Below are positions 48,936 through 59,064 of a stretch of 64,000 bases of DNA, piece after piece. The position numbers were made by a program, and so were the translations under genes. Below the pieces are notes generated by a model. That model was not told the origin of the DNA. It made no database searches and saw nothing but the letters and a program-made list of their open reading frames with translations. The stretch's first letter is position 1. Every line of letters begins with the position of its first letter. Source of the DNA: Nocardioides litoris. GTDB lineage: Bacteria; Actinomycetota; Actinomycetes; Propionibacteriales; Nocardioidaceae. The stretch covers positions 62,001-126,000 of the forward strand of contig NZ_VDMR01000006.1 of NCBI RefSeq assembly GCF_006346315.1, written 5' to 3'.

Positions 48936-50405
48936 GTGGGCCGAGGTGACGCAGGACACCCCACCGGCGACCCCGGCGACCGCCACCCCGTGCGGGGCAC
49001 GCTGGTGCTGCTGCTCGTCCTCGCGCTCGTCGTCGGCGGCATCGCCGCGTGGCGCTACGACCTCCTCGACCGGTTCCGCGACGCCCCCGACCCCGGCACC
49101 GAGCCGGCCGCCGTGGCCCCGCCCCCGGGCGTCACGGTCCCCGGGGTCGTCGCCCCGCCGGCCGTCGCCGCGGCCTCCGCCACGACCCGCTCGCTCGACC
49201 CCGCCGCCGTGCGCCGCACCCTCGCGCCCTACCTGCGCGACCGCGACCTCGGTCGCCACGTCCTGGCCGAGGTCGCGCCGCTCGAGGGGGGGCCGCGCTT
49301 CACCAGCGGCGGACCGCGCGACACCGCGATCCCGGCCTCGACGACCAAGGTCGTCACCTCCACGGCCGCGCTGCTGGCGCTCGGTCCCGACCACACCTTC
49401 ACCACCGAGGTACGTCGGCAGGGGCGCCGGCTGGTGCTCGTGGGCGGGGGTGACCCGCTGCTGGAGCGCGGGCCGCGCGCCTCCGACGGCACGCCGTGGG
49501 CCTACCCGGCCCGCGCGACGCTGAGCGACCTCGCGGCGGCGACCAAGGCCGCCCTGGCGCAGGAGCCCGCGCCCCGGGCGCTGCGCCTCGACTTCGACGA
49601 CTCCCTGTTCTCCGGACCGGCGGTCAACCCGACCTGGGAGGCCGACTACGTGCCCGACAGCGTCGTCTCGCCGACCAGCGCGCTCTGGGTCGACGAGGGA
49701 CGCTCACCCGACGGCAGCGGCTCCCGGGTCGCCGACCCGGCGGCCGAGGCGGCCCGCTCGTTCGCGGCCGCGCTGGCGGAGGTCGGCGTCACCGTCCGGG
49801 GCACGCCGACCCGGGTCACGGCGCCCGACGTGCAGCCGCTCGCCTCGGTCGAGAGCGCCCCGCTCGGCTCGGTCGTCGAGCGGGTGCTCGGGGTGAGCGA
49901 CAACGAGGCCGCCGAGGTGCTGCTGCGCCACGTCGGGCTGGCGCGCGCGGCCGAGGGCTCGATCGCCGCCGGGCGCGAGGGTGTGCGCACCATCCTGGCC
50001 CAGGCCGGCGTCCCGCTCGGGCGCAGCGTCTTCCACGACGGCAGCGGCCTCTCGCGGGCCAACCGCGCCGACCCCTCGACCCTCGTCGGCGTGCTCCAGG
50101 TGGCGGCGTCCGCCGACCACCCCGAGCTGCGCCACGCCGTCACCGGCCTGCCGGTGGCGGCGTTCACCGGGTCGCTGGCCGACCGGATGTCGGAGGGACC
50201 CCCCGCCGGCCGCGGGCGAGTGCAGGCCAAGACCGGCACCCTCGAGTTCGTCCGCAGCCTGGCCGGCCTGGCCACGATGCCCGACGGCACGGTCGTGGTG
50301 TTCGCCCTGATGGCCGACCGCATCCCGGCTGAGAAGAGCACGGTGGCGCAGGTCGACCTCGACTCCGCGGCCGCCGCGCTGGGGGCCTGCTCCTGCGGTT
50401 CGTGA
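48936..50405 (+). CDS. dacB: D-alanyl-D-alanine carboxypeptidase/endopeptidase (PBP4, S13)
   Basis: 489-residue penicillin-binding protein of family S13 that trims peptidoglycan peptides outside the cell. It has an N-terminal membrane anchor (about residues 22-40, [18 protein letters not shown]) and then a Pro/Ala-rich linker. The three active-site motifs are present: STTK (SxxK in IPASTTKVV), SDN (GVSDNEAAE) and KTGT ([10 protein letters not shown]). GTG 48936 has a GGAGGG site about seven bases upstream. The gene is divergent from ppa and heads the conserved block with the zincin, tilS and hpt genes. Confidence 0.95.
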   Translation: MGRGDAGHPTGDPGDRHPVRGTLVLLLVLALVVGGIAAWRYDLLDRFRDAPDPGTEPAAVAPPPGVTVPGVVAPPAVAAASATTRSLDPAAVRRTLAPYLRDRDLGRHVLAEVAPLEGGPRFTSGGPRDTAIPASTTKVVTSTAALLALGPDHTFTTEVRRQGRRLVLVGGGDPLLERGPRASDGTPWAYPARATLSDLAAATKAALAQEPAPRALRLDFDDSLFSGPAVNPTWEADYVPDSVVSPTSALWVDEGRSPDGSGSRVADPAAEAARSFAAALAEVGVTVRGTPTRVTAPDVQPLASVESAPLGSVVERVLGVSDNEAAEVLLRHVGLARAAEGSIAAGREGVRTILAQAGVPLGRSVFHDGSGLSRANRADPSTLVGVLQVAASADHPELRHAVTGLPVAAFTGSLADRMSEGPPAGRGRVQAKTGTLEFVRSLAGLATMPDGTVVVFALMADRIPAEKSTVAQVDLDSAAAALGACSCGS

Positions 50406-50423
50406 CCTGCGCCACGGGTTGGT

Positions 50424-50437
50424 GCGACACGTGTCGC
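50424..50437. promoter_or_regulatory. 14 bp perfect palindrome
   Basis: GCGACAC-GTGTCGC, 18 bases after the dacB stop, in the 273 bp gap before the zincin gene. It could be an operator or a weak terminator. The rest of the gap holds a repeated TGTGGATCG (50455, 50465) and GC-rich sequence with no gene seen. Confidence 0.5.
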
Positions 50438-50666
50438 GCGTTGTTACCGATTGCTGTGGATCGTGTGGATCGCCCGTGGTCCGCGCCTCCGTAGTGTTCT
50501 GGTCATCGGATCGACCGTCACCGCGGACCTGGGGGGATCGCGGGGCGGGCCGAGCCGCGTGAAGGACCGATCCGGGTCCGCTCGGCCACTCCTGGGGGGG
50601 AGGGGCCTCGAGCGGGCCCGTTCGGCTTCCCCGGGCTTTCCCGGCGGCCGGCGCCGGCCCGGCGGG

Positions 50667-50672
50667 TAGGTT
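50667..50672 (+). promoter_or_regulatory. -10 box of the zincin gene
   Basis: TAGGTT, six bases before the ATG at 50679, consistent with a leaderless transcript. Confidence 0.55.
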
Positions 50673-50678
50673 CGCGGC

Positions 50679-51713
50679 ATGAGCAGCGCCAGCCCGATGG
50701 TCGACTGGGACCTCGCCGTCCGCATCGCGTCCCGCCTGGCCGGACAGGGCCCCACGGTCTCGCCGGACGAGGCGGCGGCCGCCGTCGCCGAGCTCCGCGC
50801 CGGGGCCGACCGGTCCACCGCCCTGGTGCGCGGCTTCACCGGGCTCGTCGCCGCCGACCACACCGCGCCGGTGCTCGTCGTCGACCGTCCCGGCTGGATC
50901 CAGGCCAACGCCGACGCCTTCGCCCACCTCGTCAGCCCGCTGGTCGACAAGCTCACCGAGAAGAAGCCGCCCACCGGCCTGGCCCTCGCCGTCGGCTCGC
51001 GCATCACCGGGGCCGAGGTCGGCGGCCTCCTCGGGTTCCTGGCCGGCAAGGTGCTCGGCCAGTTCGACCCGTTCCACGACCCCGACGGCCGGCTGCTGCT
51101 GGTCGCGCCCAACATCGTCCACGTCGAGCGCGAGCTCGACGTCGACCCCACCGACTTCCGGCTCTGGGTCTGCCTGCACGAGGAGACCCACCGCGTGCAG
51201 TTCACGGCCGTCCCCTGGATGCGGGAGCACCTGTACTCCGAGGTCTCCGCCCTCGCGGCCACGGTGGGGCCCTCCGGCATCGAGGAGGTCCTGTCCCGGG
51301 CCAAGGACGCGCTGTCCGGCGGGATCGGCGACGGCGGCATCGTCGAGCTGCTCAGCACCCCCGAGCAGCGGGCCATCCTCGACCGCGTCACCGGCATGAT
51401 GTCGCTGCTCGAGGGCCACGCCGACGTCGTCATGGACGGCGTCGGGCCGACCGTGATCCCCAGCGTGGCCGCCATCCGCGAGCGCTTCACCCAGCGCCGG
51501 GCCGGCGTCGGCACCCTCGACCGGCTGCTGCGCCGCGTCCTCGGCCTCGACGCCAAGATGGCGCAGTACCGCGACGGCGCCCGCTTCGTCCGCTCCGTCG
51601 TCGACAAGGTCGGCATGACCGAGTTCAACGTCGTCTGGGAGCGCGCCGAGCACCTCCCGTCCAAGGCCGAGCTCCAGGACCCCGAGGGCTGGGTGTCCCG
51701 GGTCCTCGGGTGA
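50679..51713 (+). CDS. Zinc-dependent metalloprotease, DUF2342/zincin_2 family
   Basis: 344-residue protein with a zincin active site: CLHEETHRVQF, where HEETH is the HExxH motif (His residues about 170 and 174), followed downstream by the helix MMSLLEGHADVVMDG, which holds a Glu/His/Asp set that could be the third zinc ligand. The family is common in actinobacteria and is always found before tilS and hpt. In the databases it is often called coenzyme F420 biosynthesis-associated, but this is not supported by the sequence. The stop codon overlaps the tilS start (GTGA). Confidence 0.87.
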   Translation: MSSASPMVDWDLAVRIASRLAGQGPTVSPDEAAAAVAELRAGADRSTALVRGFTGLVAADHTAPVLVVDRPGWIQANADAFAHLVSPLVDKLTEKKPPTGLALAVGSRITGAEVGGLLGFLAGKVLGQFDPFHDPDGRLLLVAPNIVHVERELDVDPTDFRLWVCLHEETHRVQFTAVPWMREHLYSEVSALAATVGPSGIEEVLSRAKDALSGGIGDGGIVELLSTPEQRAILDRVTGMMSLLEGHADVVMDGVGPTVIPSVAAIRERFTQRRAGVGTLDRLLRRVLGLDAKMAQYRDGARFVRSVVDKVGMTEFNVVWERAEHLPSKAELQDPEGWVSRVLG

Positions 51714-52696
51714 GCCTCGACCCCGCCGTCGCGGCGGTCCGCCTCGCCGTGCGCCGCACGCTGGCCGCGGCCGACCTCGCTCCCGCGACGCCCGTCGTCG
51801 TCGCCTGCAGCGGCGGCGCCGACAGCCTCGCCCTGCTCACCGCGACCGTGTTCGAGGGCCACAAGGACGCCCTCCGCGTGGTCGGCGCCGTCGTCGACCA
51901 CGGCCTGCAGGACGGCTCGGGCGAGCACACCGACCGGGTCGTCGCCCAGATGGCCGGGCTCGGGGTCGACGAGACCCTCGCCGCCCGGGTCACCGTCGAG
52001 GCCTCCGGGCAGGGCCTCGAGGCTGCGGCCCGCGAGGCCCGGTACGCCGTGCTCGAGCAGGTCGCCGCCAGCGTCCGCGCCCCCCTCGTGCTGCTCGGGC
52101 ACACCCTCGACGACCAGGCCGAGACCGTCCTGCTCGGCCTCGCCCGCGGCAGCGGCGGTCGCTCGATCGCCGGCATGCGGCCGGCGTTCGGCGTCTTCGC
52201 CCGGCCGCTGCTCGGCACCACCCGCGCCCAGACCGAGCAGGCCTGCGCCGCCCAGGGCGTCGAGCCCTGGCGCGACCCGCACAACACCGACCCCCGCTTC
52301 ACCCGCTCCCGCGTCCGCGCCACCGTGCTGCCGACCCTCGAGCGCGAGCTGGGCCCCGGCGTCACCGAGACGCTCGCCCGCACCGCCGAGCAGCTCCGCC
52401 CCGACATGGAGGCCCTCGACGACATCGCCGAGCAGCACGAACGAGCCGCCCGCGACGGCGACGGCTGGGCGGTCACGGCCCTGCTCCGCCCGCCCCGCGC
52501 CATCACCACCCGCGTGCTGCGGCTCGCCGCGCTGCGCTCCGGCGCCACCGGCTCCGAGCTCTTCCACGTCCACGTGACCGCCCTCCTCGACCTGGTCGAG
52601 GGACGCCTGCGCGGCGAGGTCCAGCTGCCCGGCCTGGTCACGGCCCACCTCCTCGACGGTCGACTGAGGTTCCGGCCGACGGCTGTGCGAGGCTGA
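51710..52696 (+). CDS. tilS: tRNA(Ile)-lysidine synthase
   Basis: 328-residue enzyme that converts cytidine 34 of the CAU-anticodon tRNA(Ile) to lysidine, so that it reads AUA. The PP-loop ATPase motif is CSGGADSLALL near residue 33. The conserved LGHTLDDQAETVLLGLARGSG, PLLGTTRAQTE, WRDPHNTDPRFTRSRVR and LERELGPGV blocks follow. The C-terminal substrate-binding part is short, as in other actinobacteria. It starts in the stop codon of the metalloprotease and precedes hpt by five bases. Confidence 0.96.
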   Translation: MSLDPAVAAVRLAVRRTLAAADLAPATPVVVACSGGADSLALLTATVFEGHKDALRVVGAVVDHGLQDGSGEHTDRVVAQMAGLGVDETLAARVTVEASGQGLEAAAREARYAVLEQVAASVRAPLVLLGHTLDDQAETVLLGLARGSGGRSIAGMRPAFGVFARPLLGTTRAQTEQACAAQGVEPWRDPHNTDPRFTRSRVRATVLPTLERELGPGVTETLARTAEQLRPDMEALDDIAEQHERAARDGDGWAVTALLRPPRAITTRVLRLAALRSGATGSELFHVHVTALLDLVEGRLRGEVQLPGLVTAHLLDGRLRFRPTAVRG

Positions 52697-52701
52697 CCGC
52701 C

Positions 52702-53253
52702 ATGGACGCAGCCCACGTCGACGACGACCTCGTCAACGTCCTCTTCACCGAGGCGCAGATCCAGGAGAAGATCGGCGAGCTGGCCGCCGCCATCGAGCGT
52801 GACTACGAGGGCCAGGACCTCGTCGTCGTCGGCATCCTGCGCGGCGCCGTCATGGTCATGGCCGACATGGCCCGCGCCTTCACCCGCCACGTCGAGATGG
52901 ACTGGATGGCCGTCTCCTCCTACGGATCCGGCACCAAGTCCAGCGGCGTCGTCCGCATCCTCAAGGACCTCGACACCGACATCTCCGGGCGCCACGTCCT
53001 CATCGTCGACGAGATCATCGACACCGGCCTCACCCTGTCCTGGCTGACCTCCAACCTCTCCTCGCGCAACCCCGCGAGCGTCGAGATCGCCACCCTCCTG
53101 CGCAAGCCCGAGGCCCTGACGATGCCCGTCGACGTCAAGTACGTCGGCTGGGACATCCCCAACGAGTTCGTCGTCGGCTACGGCCTCGACTACCGCGAGC
53201 GCTACCGCAACCTGCGCGACATCGGCACGCTCGCCCCCCACGTGTACTCCTAG
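52702..53253 (+). CDS. hpt: Hypoxanthine phosphoribosyltransferase
   Basis: 183-residue purine salvage enzyme that joins hypoxanthine or guanine to PRPP to give IMP or GMP. It has the PRPP-binding motif HVLIVDEIIDTGLTLSW, the flexible loop SSYGSGTKSSG, and the C-terminal substrate segment WDIPNEFVVGYGLDYRERYRNL. It lies five bases after tilS, the near-universal actinobacterial order tilS-hpt-ftsH. The 634 bp gap after it is unusual for this block because it holds tandem repeats. Confidence 0.98.
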   Translation: MDAAHVDDDLVNVLFTEAQIQEKIGELAAAIERDYEGQDLVVVGILRGAVMVMADMARAFTRHVEMDWMAVSSYGSGTKSSGVVRILKDLDTDISGRHVLIVDEIIDTGLTLSWLTSNLSSRNPASVEIATLLRKPEALTMPVDVKYVGWDIPNEFVVGYGLDYRERYRNLRDIGTLAPHVYS

Positions 53254-53255
53254 GA

Positions 53256-53690
53256 CTGGTCGCGGACCGTCGGCCCCGCGCCCGCCGGGCCGCGCCGCTC
53301 TTGCAGGGCTGCCGCCGGTCGGTACGGCGGCCCGTCCGGGCGCCGGGGCCACCGGCCGCTCCGTGCGCCGTGTCGTCAGGTCGAGCGTGGGCCCGGGCGC
53401 CTCGCTGTGGTCTGGTCGCGGACCGTCGGCCCCGCGCCCGCCGGGCCGCGCCGCTCTCGCAGGGCTGCCGCCGGTCGGTACGGCGGCCCGTCCGGGCGCC
53501 GGGGCCACCGGCCGCTCCGTGCGCCGTGTCGTCAGGTCGAGCGTGGGCCCGGGCGCCTCGCTGTGGTCTGGTCGCGGACCGTGGCCCTGCGCCCGCCGGG
53601 CCGCGCCGCTCGTGCAGGGCTGCCGCCGGTCTGGCCCGGCGGCCCGAGCGTCCAGGTCGGGCCGACCCACGGTGGTCGAGGAAGGCGCCC
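53256..53690. repeat. 156 bp tandem repeat, 2.8 copies, between hpt and ftsH
   Basis: Copy 1 (53256-53411) and copy 2 (53412-53567) differ at one base only (TTGCAG against TCGCAG). Copy 3 starts at 53568 and diverges after about 60-70 bases. No gene and no ORF with real codon bias is visible here. Confidence 0.96.
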
Positions 53691-53711
53691 TGGCGCCTGT
53701 CTCGAGACCAC
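53672..53711. repeat. 40 bp REP-like palindromic element
   Basis: Outer arms GTGGTCGAG and CTCGAGACCAC (with a two-base insertion) and an inner GGCGCC-CT-GGCGCC hairpin. It is a layout I would expect in a dispersed actinobacterial repeat family; only one copy lies in this window. Confidence 0.65.
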
Positions 53712-53747
53712 GGAGCCGGCGTACCGGACCCCACCGCGGCAGCGGCC

Positions 53748-53783
53748 GTGGCCCGGTCGGTGGCCCGGTCGGTGGCCCGGGCT
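53748..53783. repeat. Three copies of a 12 bp repeat
   Basis: GTGGCCCGGTCG in tandem upstream of ftsH; the last copy ends in a variant. Confidence 0.7.
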
Positions 53784-53845
53784 GACCCACCTGGGCGGTC
53801 CGCTCCCGCTCCCCTGAGAGGATGGGGGCTGTCCCCGCACCCCTG

Positions 53846-53851
53846 TACCGT
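53846..53851 (+). promoter_or_regulatory. Possible -10 box of ftsH
   Basis: TACCGT, 36 bases before the ftsH GTG. No clear -35 box is visible. Confidence 0.35.
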
Positions 53852-53887
53852 CGGGGGCTCAGTCGTGCTACGTGCGGAAGTGTGGTC

Positions 53888-55984
53888 GTGAAGCGGATTT
53901 TCAAGGGTCCCTGGGTGTGGATCGGGATCGCGGTCGTGGCCGTGGTCCTCGCCCTGCAGTTCCTCGCGCCCGGCGGCGGGTACGACGAGGTGCCGACCTC
54001 CCGGGCCCAGGAGTACATCGCCCAGGACGAGGTGAAGGACATCACCTTCATCGACGGCGAGCAGAAGATCGAGATGACCCTGCGCGACGGCGTGCGCGAC
54101 GAGGGGTCCAAGGTCTCCACCTCGTGGGTGCTCGGTCAGCAGCAGGGGTTGATCGCCCAGGCCGAGGCGCAGCTGAAGACCAACGGCGGCAACCTCGAGG
54201 AGCTCAACTCCGAGAACCCGCAGCCCAGCACCCTCGCCAGCATCTTCTTCACGCTGATCCCGTTCGTGCTCATCATCGTGCTGTTCCTGTGGCTGATGAA
54301 CAGCGTCCAGGGCGGCGGCGGCCGGGTCATGCAGTTCGGCAAGTCCAAGGCCAAGCTGATCTCCAAGGACATGCCCAAGACCACCTTCGCCGACGTCGCG
54401 GGCTGCGACGAGGCCATCGAGGAGCTCGGCGAGATCAAGGAGTTCCTCCAGGAGCCGGCGAAGTTCCAGGCCGTCGGCGCCAAGATCCCCAAGGGCGTGC
54501 TGCTCTACGGCCAGCCCGGCACCGGCAAGACGCTGCTCGCCCGCGCGGTCGCTGGCGAGGCCGGCGTCCCCTTCTACTCCATCTCCGGCTCCGACTTCGT
54601 CGAGATGTTCGTCGGTGTGGGCGCCAGCCGTGTCCGCGACCTGTTCGAGCAGGCCAAGGAGAATGCGCCCGCGATCGTCTTCATCGACGAGATCGACGCC
54701 GTCGGCCGCCACCGCGGCACCGGCATGGGCGGCGGCCACGACGAGCGCGAGCAGACCCTCAACCAGCTGCTCGTCGAGATGGACGGCTTCGACGTGCGCG
54801 GCGGCGTCATCCTCATCGCCGCCACCAACCGGCCCGACGTCCTCGACCCCGCGCTGCTGCGCCCCGGCCGCTTCGACCGCCAGATCCAGGTCGACGCCCC
54901 CGACCTCGCCGGCCGCACCCAGATCCTGCAGGTCCACGCCCGCGGCAAGCCGCTCGGCCAGGACATCAACCTCGAGAACGTCGCCCGTCGCACCCCCGGG
55001 TTCTCCGGCGCCGACCTGGCCAACGTGCTCAACGAGGCAGCCCTGCTCACCGCGCGCAGCGGCCAGAAGATGATCGACGCCCCCGCCATGGACGAGGCGA
55101 TCGACCGGGTCATCGCGGGCCCGCAGCGCCGCACCCGCCTGATGAGCGAGAAGGAGAAGCTCGTCACCGCCTACCACGAGGGCGGGCACGCCCTGGTGGC
55201 CGCGGCCATGCCCAACACCGACCCGGTGCACAAGATCACGATCCTGCCGCGCGGCCGGGCCCTGGGCTACACGATGGTCCTGCCCGACGAGGACAAGTAC
55301 TCCCAGACCCGCTCCGAGCTGCTCGACAAGCTGGCCTACATGCTCGGGGGCCGTGCCGCGGAGGAGATGATCTTCCACGACCCGACCACCGGCGCCGGCA
55401 ACGACATCGAGAAGGCCACCAACCTGGCCCGGGCCATGGTCACCCAGTACGGCATGACCGAGCGGCTCGGTGCCATCAAGCTCGGCGCCGACAACTCCCA
55501 GCCCTTCTTGGGCCGCGACCTCGGCCACTCCCGCGACTACAGCGAGGACGTCGCCGCGATCGTCGACGAGGAGGTCACCAAGCTCCTCACCGTGGCCCAC
55601 CAGGAGGCGTTCGACGTCCTGGAGGACAACCGCGACGTCCTCGACGCGCTGGTGCTCGCGCTGCTCGACAAGGAGACACTCGACAAGGAGCAGGTCGCCG
55701 CGATCTTCGCCGACCTGCGCCGCAAGCCGACCCGCCCCGCCTGGACCGGCTCGCCCACCCGGCACCCTTCGACCATCCCGCCGGTCGAGATCCCGCAGGC
55801 CATCCGCGACCGCGCCGCGGCCGGCATCCTGGCCAAGGCCCCCGCCGGCGAGGGTGGGGTCGTGGTGACCCCGCCGGGACCGGGTGGCGACGTCCACGGT
55901 GACCCGAGCCTCGGGGGCACCAGCGGCTCCAACGGCACCGGCGGCCCCGGGGCGGCTCCCACGCCCCCACCGCCGGGAGCCTGA
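53888..55984 (+). CDS. ftsH: ATP-dependent zinc metalloprotease FtsH
   Basis: 698-residue membrane AAA+ protease that extracts and degrades membrane and cytosolic proteins as a hexamer. It has a first membrane helix (about 8-28), an extracytoplasmic domain, and a second helix at about 117-138. The AAA domain has Walker A GQPGTGKT (208-215; the common form is GPPGTGKT) and Walker B VFIDEID (265). The protease site is HEGGH (430-434), plus the LGGRAAEEM segment with its Asp-containing helix. The C-terminus is an extended Gly/Pro-rich tail. GTG 53888 opens [14 protein letters not shown] 53882 is also in frame. The gap upstream holds the 156 bp repeats. Confidence 0.97.
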   Translation: MKRIFKGPWVWIGIAVVAVVLALQFLAPGGGYDEVPTSRAQEYIAQDEVKDITFIDGEQKIEMTLRDGVRDEGSKVSTSWVLGQQQGLIAQAEAQLKTNGGNLEELNSENPQPSTLASIFFTLIPFVLIIVLFLWLMNSVQGGGGRVMQFGKSKAKLISKDMPKTTFADVAGCDEAIEELGEIKEFLQEPAKFQAVGAKIPKGVLLYGQPGTGKTLLARAVAGEAGVPFYSISGSDFVEMFVGVGASRVRDLFEQAKENAPAIVFIDEIDAVGRHRGTGMGGGHDEREQTLNQLLVEMDGFDVRGGVILIAATNRPDVLDPALLRPGRFDRQIQVDAPDLAGRTQILQVHARGKPLGQDINLENVARRTPGFSGADLANVLNEAALLTARSGQKMIDAPAMDEAIDRVIAGPQRRTRLMSEKEKLVTAYHEGGHALVAAAMPNTDPVHKITILPRGRALGYTMVLPDEDKYSQTRSELLDKLAYMLGGRAAEEMIFHDPTTGAGNDIEKATNLARAMVTQYGMTERLGAIKLGADNSQPFLGRDLGHSRDYSEDVAAIVDEEVTKLLTVAHQEAFDVLEDNRDVLDALVLALLDKETLDKEQVAAIFADLRRKPTRPAWTGSPTRHPSTIPPVEIPQAIRDRAAAGILAKAPAGEGGVVVTPPGPGGDVHGDPSLGGTSGSNGTGGPGAAPTPPPPGA

Positions 55985-55985
55985 G

Positions 55986-56603
55986 GTGACCGACCCCATC
56001 GACCGCGACCCGGTCGACCCGGCCAAGGTCCCTGACTTCGACCACGACCGGGCCGAGGCCGCCGTCCGCGAGCTGCTCGCGGCGATCGGCGAGGACCCCG
56101 ACCGCGAGGGCCTGCGCGAGACCCCGGCCCGGGTGGCGCGGGCCTACGCCGAGCTCACCGTCGGGCTGCGCCAGCGGCCCGAGGACGTGCTCACCACGAC
56201 CTTCGACCTCGGCCACGACGAGATGGTCCTGGTGCGCGACATCGAGCTGTGGTCGATGTGCGAGCACCACCTGGTGCCCTTCACGGGCGTCGCCCACGTC
56301 GGCTACATCCCGGCCACCAGCGGCAAGATCACCGGGCTGTCCAAGCTGGCCCGGCTCGTCGACGTCTACGCCAAGCGGCCCCAGGTGCAGGAGCGGCTGA
56401 CCTCGCAGGTCGCCGACGCGCTCATCGACATCCTCGAGGCGCGCGGCGTCGTCGTGGTCATCGAGGCCGAGCACCTGTGCATGACGATGCGCGGCGTCCG
56501 CAAGGCTGGCGCCCGCACCACCACCTCGGCGGTGCGCGGCCTGATGCGCACCGACGCCGCCACCCGGTCGGAGGCGATGGCGCTCATCCACCGCTCGCGG
56601 TGA
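55986..56603 (+). CDS. folE: GTP cyclohydrolase I
   Basis: 205-residue enzyme that opens the ring of GTP to give dihydroneopterin triphosphate, the first folate step. Zinc and active-site motifs are visible: [12 protein letters not shown] (Cys and His ligands), [26 protein letters not shown], and the second Cys in [14 protein letters not shown] with the RTTTSAVRG segment. GTG 55986 is one base after the ftsH stop. It should lead the folate genes folE, folP, folB and folK, but here a glycosyltransferase gene lies between it and folP. Confidence 0.97.
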   Translation: MTDPIDRDPVDPAKVPDFDHDRAEAAVRELLAAIGEDPDREGLRETPARVARAYAELTVGLRQRPEDVLTTTFDLGHDEMVLVRDIELWSMCEHHLVPFTGVAHVGYIPATSGKITGLSKLARLVDVYAKRPQVQERLTSQVADALIDILEARGVVVVIEAEHLCMTMRGVRKAGARTTTSAVRGLMRTDAATRSEAMALIHRSR

Positions 56604-58201
56604 CCCCGCTCCTGCGTCGGGTCGCGGCGACCCTGCAGGGCGCGGAGCGGGTCGTGGTCGTCGACCCGCCGGGGCTGGCCCCGCCCACCGGTCTGCAGGG
56701 CCCGGGCCGCAGGGTCGAGGTGGTGACGGTGCGGCCGCCGCGGCCGCTCCACGAGGCCCTGGTCGGCCACGGTCACCTCGACGTCGTCGTCGACCGGGCG
56801 CGAGGCGCCGGCGCGGCGCCGCGCCTGCCGGTGCTGCTCGCGCACGTCCGGCCGGGCGGATCGGCGTACGTCGCGCTGCCCGCGCGCCCGGAGGCCCGCG
56901 GCCCCCTGCTCGACCTGGTCGCCGAGATCGAGCGCGTCCGGGCCGACGGGGTCGACCCGCCGTCGCGCCGCAGCCACGACCGGCGTCCGGTCGAGGTCCT
57001 CGACCTGCACGCCCTGGCCGCGAGCGTCGCGGCGGTCGAGGTCGACGACGTCGCGGTCCGGGTCGTGCGGTCCGACGTGGCCACGTGGGCCGTCGTGCCC
57101 GAGCGCCGCACCGACGACCTGCTGGCTGCCCACCCCCACCTCGGGCAGGTCCTGGAGCACCGACCGCCGGCATCGCGGCCGCGCACCGCCGGCTTCCGGT
57201 CCAGCGACCCCGACGAGACCGGGCTCGAGGGCCTGCACGCGCCCGGCCTGTCCCTGCGGGCACACGACGACGCGGTCGTGGCCCCCCGCATGGTCGCTCG
57301 CGTGCGCGACCTGGTGCTGCCCCAGGCGTGGCGCAACACCGTCGACCGACGTCCGCGCACCCCCGCCCTGGCCGGCTGGACCCGCTGGAGCGTCCGCGTC
57401 CCCGCCGAGCTCGACCGCCCCGCTGCGCCCCTGCCCGGCACCTGGTTCCACGCGGACAACGTCCTGCGCGGCCACTTCGGCCACGCCGTGACCGAGCAGC
57501 TCTCGCAGCTGTGGGCCTGGCCCGCGGTGCTGGACAGGTACCCGGACGCCGGCGTGCTGGTGGGCACCGACCGGGCCCCGCTGGCCGCGTGGGAGACCGA
57601 GCTGCTGGAGGCGGCGGGCCTCCCGCGCTCGCGGGTGCACGGCATCCAGGGGCCGGTGCGCGTGGAGCGCCTGCTGGCCGCCACGCCCGGCCACGTCGTC
57701 GGCCGGCACGTGCACCCCGACCTCCGTGCCCTCCACGCTGCCACGGGCGACGCCCTCGAGGCGCGCTCGGGGCTGTCCGCCACCCCGCGGCGGCTCTGGG
57801 TCACCCGGACCGCGGCCAAGCGCCGCTGCCACGAGGAGGCCGAGGTCGAGGAGCTGGCCCGTCGCCGCGGGTTCACCGTCGTCGACCCGGCCGCCCACCC
57901 TCTGCCCGACCAGGTCGCGATGGTGCGCCGGGCCGAGGTCGTGGCGGGCTGGGGCGGCTCCGGCCTGGTCCACCTGCTCCTCGGCGGACCGCCGCGCGCG
58001 GTCGTCGTGGTGACTCACACCGGCTACCCCGCCTGGAACGAGCAGGCCGCCGCCGTCCTCGGCGACCACCCGCTCACCCTGGTCCGCGGCACTCCCGACA
58101 TCGTGACCGACGGCTTCAGCCGCGCGGCCATGCACTCCGACTTCCACCTCGACCCCGACCGCGAGGGCCGGGTGCTGCGCGAGGCCCTGGACGGGCTGTG
58201 A
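56600..58201 (+). CDS. Glycosyltransferase family 61 (DUF563-type) protein inside the fol operon
   Basis: 533-residue protein whose C-terminal half looks like GT61/DUF563 glycosyltransferases: [80 protein letters not shown] and [27 protein letters not shown]. The first half, of about 250 residues, is Arg/Asp/Val-rich and not recognised. There is no signal peptide. GTG 56600 is inside the folE stop, so it is coupled to folE. A sugar-transfer step has no clear link to folate. It may be a late insertion. Confidence 0.72.
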   Translation: MTPLLRRVAATLQGAERVVVVDPPGLAPPTGLQGPGRRVEVVTVRPPRPLHEALVGHGHLDVVVDRARGAGAAPRLPVLLAHVRPGGSAYVALPARPEARGPLLDLVAEIERVRADGVDPPSRRSHDRRPVEVLDLHALAASVAAVEVDDVAVRVVRSDVATWAVVPERRTDDLLAAHPHLGQVLEHRPPASRPRTAGFRSSDPDETGLEGLHAPGLSLRAHDDAVVAPRMVARVRDLVLPQAWRNTVDRRPRTPALAGWTRWSVRVPAELDRPAAPLPGTWFHADNVLRGHFGHAVTEQLSQLWAWPAVLDRYPDAGVLVGTDRAPLAAWETELLEAAGLPRSRVHGIQGPVRVERLLAATPGHVVGRHVHPDLRALHAATGDALEARSGLSATPRRLWVTRTAAKRRCHEEAEVEELARRRGFTVVDPAAHPLPDQVAMVRRAEVVAGWGGSGLVHLLLGGPPRAVVVVTHTGYPAWNEQAAAVLGDHPLTLVRGTPDIVTDGFSRAAMHSDFHLDPDREGRVLREALDGL

Positions 58202-58221
58202 GGCCCGGCACCCGATCTCGG

Positions 58222-58227
58222 TAGCGT
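58222..58227 (+). promoter_or_regulatory. -10 box of folP
   Basis: TAGCGT, six bases before the folP ATG, consistent with a separate leaderless promoter for folP-folB-folK. Confidence 0.5.
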
Positions 58228-58233
58228 CAGGGC

Positions 58234-59064
58234 ATGACCGGACGGGTGCGGGTGATGGGCGTCGTCAACGTCACGCCCGACTCCTTCTCCGACGGCGGAC
58301 GGTACGCCGACACCGACGCCGCCGTGGCCCACGGCCGGCGGCTCCTCGCCGACGGCGCCGACCTGCTCGACATCGGCGGCGAGTCCACCCGGCCGGGCGC
58401 GACCCGGCCCGTGGTCTCGGAGGAGCTCGACCGGGTCGTGCCGGTCATCGAGGCCCTGGCCGCCGACGGCGCGACCGTCTCGGTCGACACGATGCGGGCC
58501 GAGGTGGCCGCGGCCGCGCTTGCCGCCGGCGCCACGGTCGTCAACGACGTCTCCGGCGGCCTGGCCGACCCGGCCATGCTCGCCACGGTCGCGGCGGGCG
58601 GGGCGACCTACGTCGCCATGCACTGGCGCGCCCACAGCGACCGGATGACCGACCACGCGACGTACGACGAGCCGGGCGGGCCCGACGACGTGGTGGCCGC
58701 GGTGTGCCGCGAGCTGGGGGAGCGGGTCGACGCCGCCCGCGCCGCCGGGCTCCCCGACGAGCGGCTGGTGCTCGACCCCGGGCTCGGGTTCGCCAAGCGC
58801 GGGGAGCACAACTGGCAGCTGCTGGCCGGGCTCGACCGGGTGCAGGCCCTGGGCTTCCCGCTGCTGGTCGGGGCGAGCCGCAAGTCGTTCCTCGGCGCGC
58901 TGCTCGCGGCGGGCGACGGCACCCCCCGGCCGGTGGGGGAGCGCGAGGTGGCGGGCCACGCGCTGACGCTGGTGCTCGCCCAACGAGGCGTGTGGGGGGT
59001 CCGGGTGCACGACGTGCGGGGCACCCGTGATGTGCTGCGCGTGTGGGAACGGACGCACCCCTGA
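58234..59064 (+). CDS. folP: Dihydropteroate synthase
   Basis: 276-residue TIM-barrel enzyme that joins p-aminobenzoate to hydroxymethyldihydropterin diphosphate; it is the target of sulfonamides. All blocks are present: VMGVVNVTPDSFSDGG, DLLDIGGESTRPGA, VSVDTMRAEVAA, VNDVSGG, MHWR, LDPGLGFAKRGEHNWQLLAGL and GASRKSFLG. The His in MHWR and the Lys/Arg of SRKSF are conserved. A TAGCGT box six bases before the ATG suggests its own leaderless promoter in addition to read-through. It overlaps folB by 22 bases. Confidence 0.98.
   Translation: MTGRVRVMGVVNVTPDSFSDGGRYADTDAAVAHGRRLLADGADLLDIGGESTRPGATRPVVSEELDRVVPVIEALAADGATVSVDTMRAEVAAAALAAGATVVNDVSGGLADPAMLATVAAGGATYVAMHWRAHSDRMTDHATYDEPGGPDDVVAAVCRELGERVDAARAAGLPDERLVLDPGLGFAKRGEHNWQLLAGLDRVQALGFPLLVGASRKSFLGALLAAGDGTPRPVGEREVAGHALTLVLAQRGVWGVRVHDVRGTRDVLRVWERTHP

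Noticed and set aside
53254..53887. A coding gene in the hpt-ftsH gap
   Set aside because: Frames through the 156 bp repeats give repeated Arg/Pro/Ala-rich peptides without codon-position bias or start signals.
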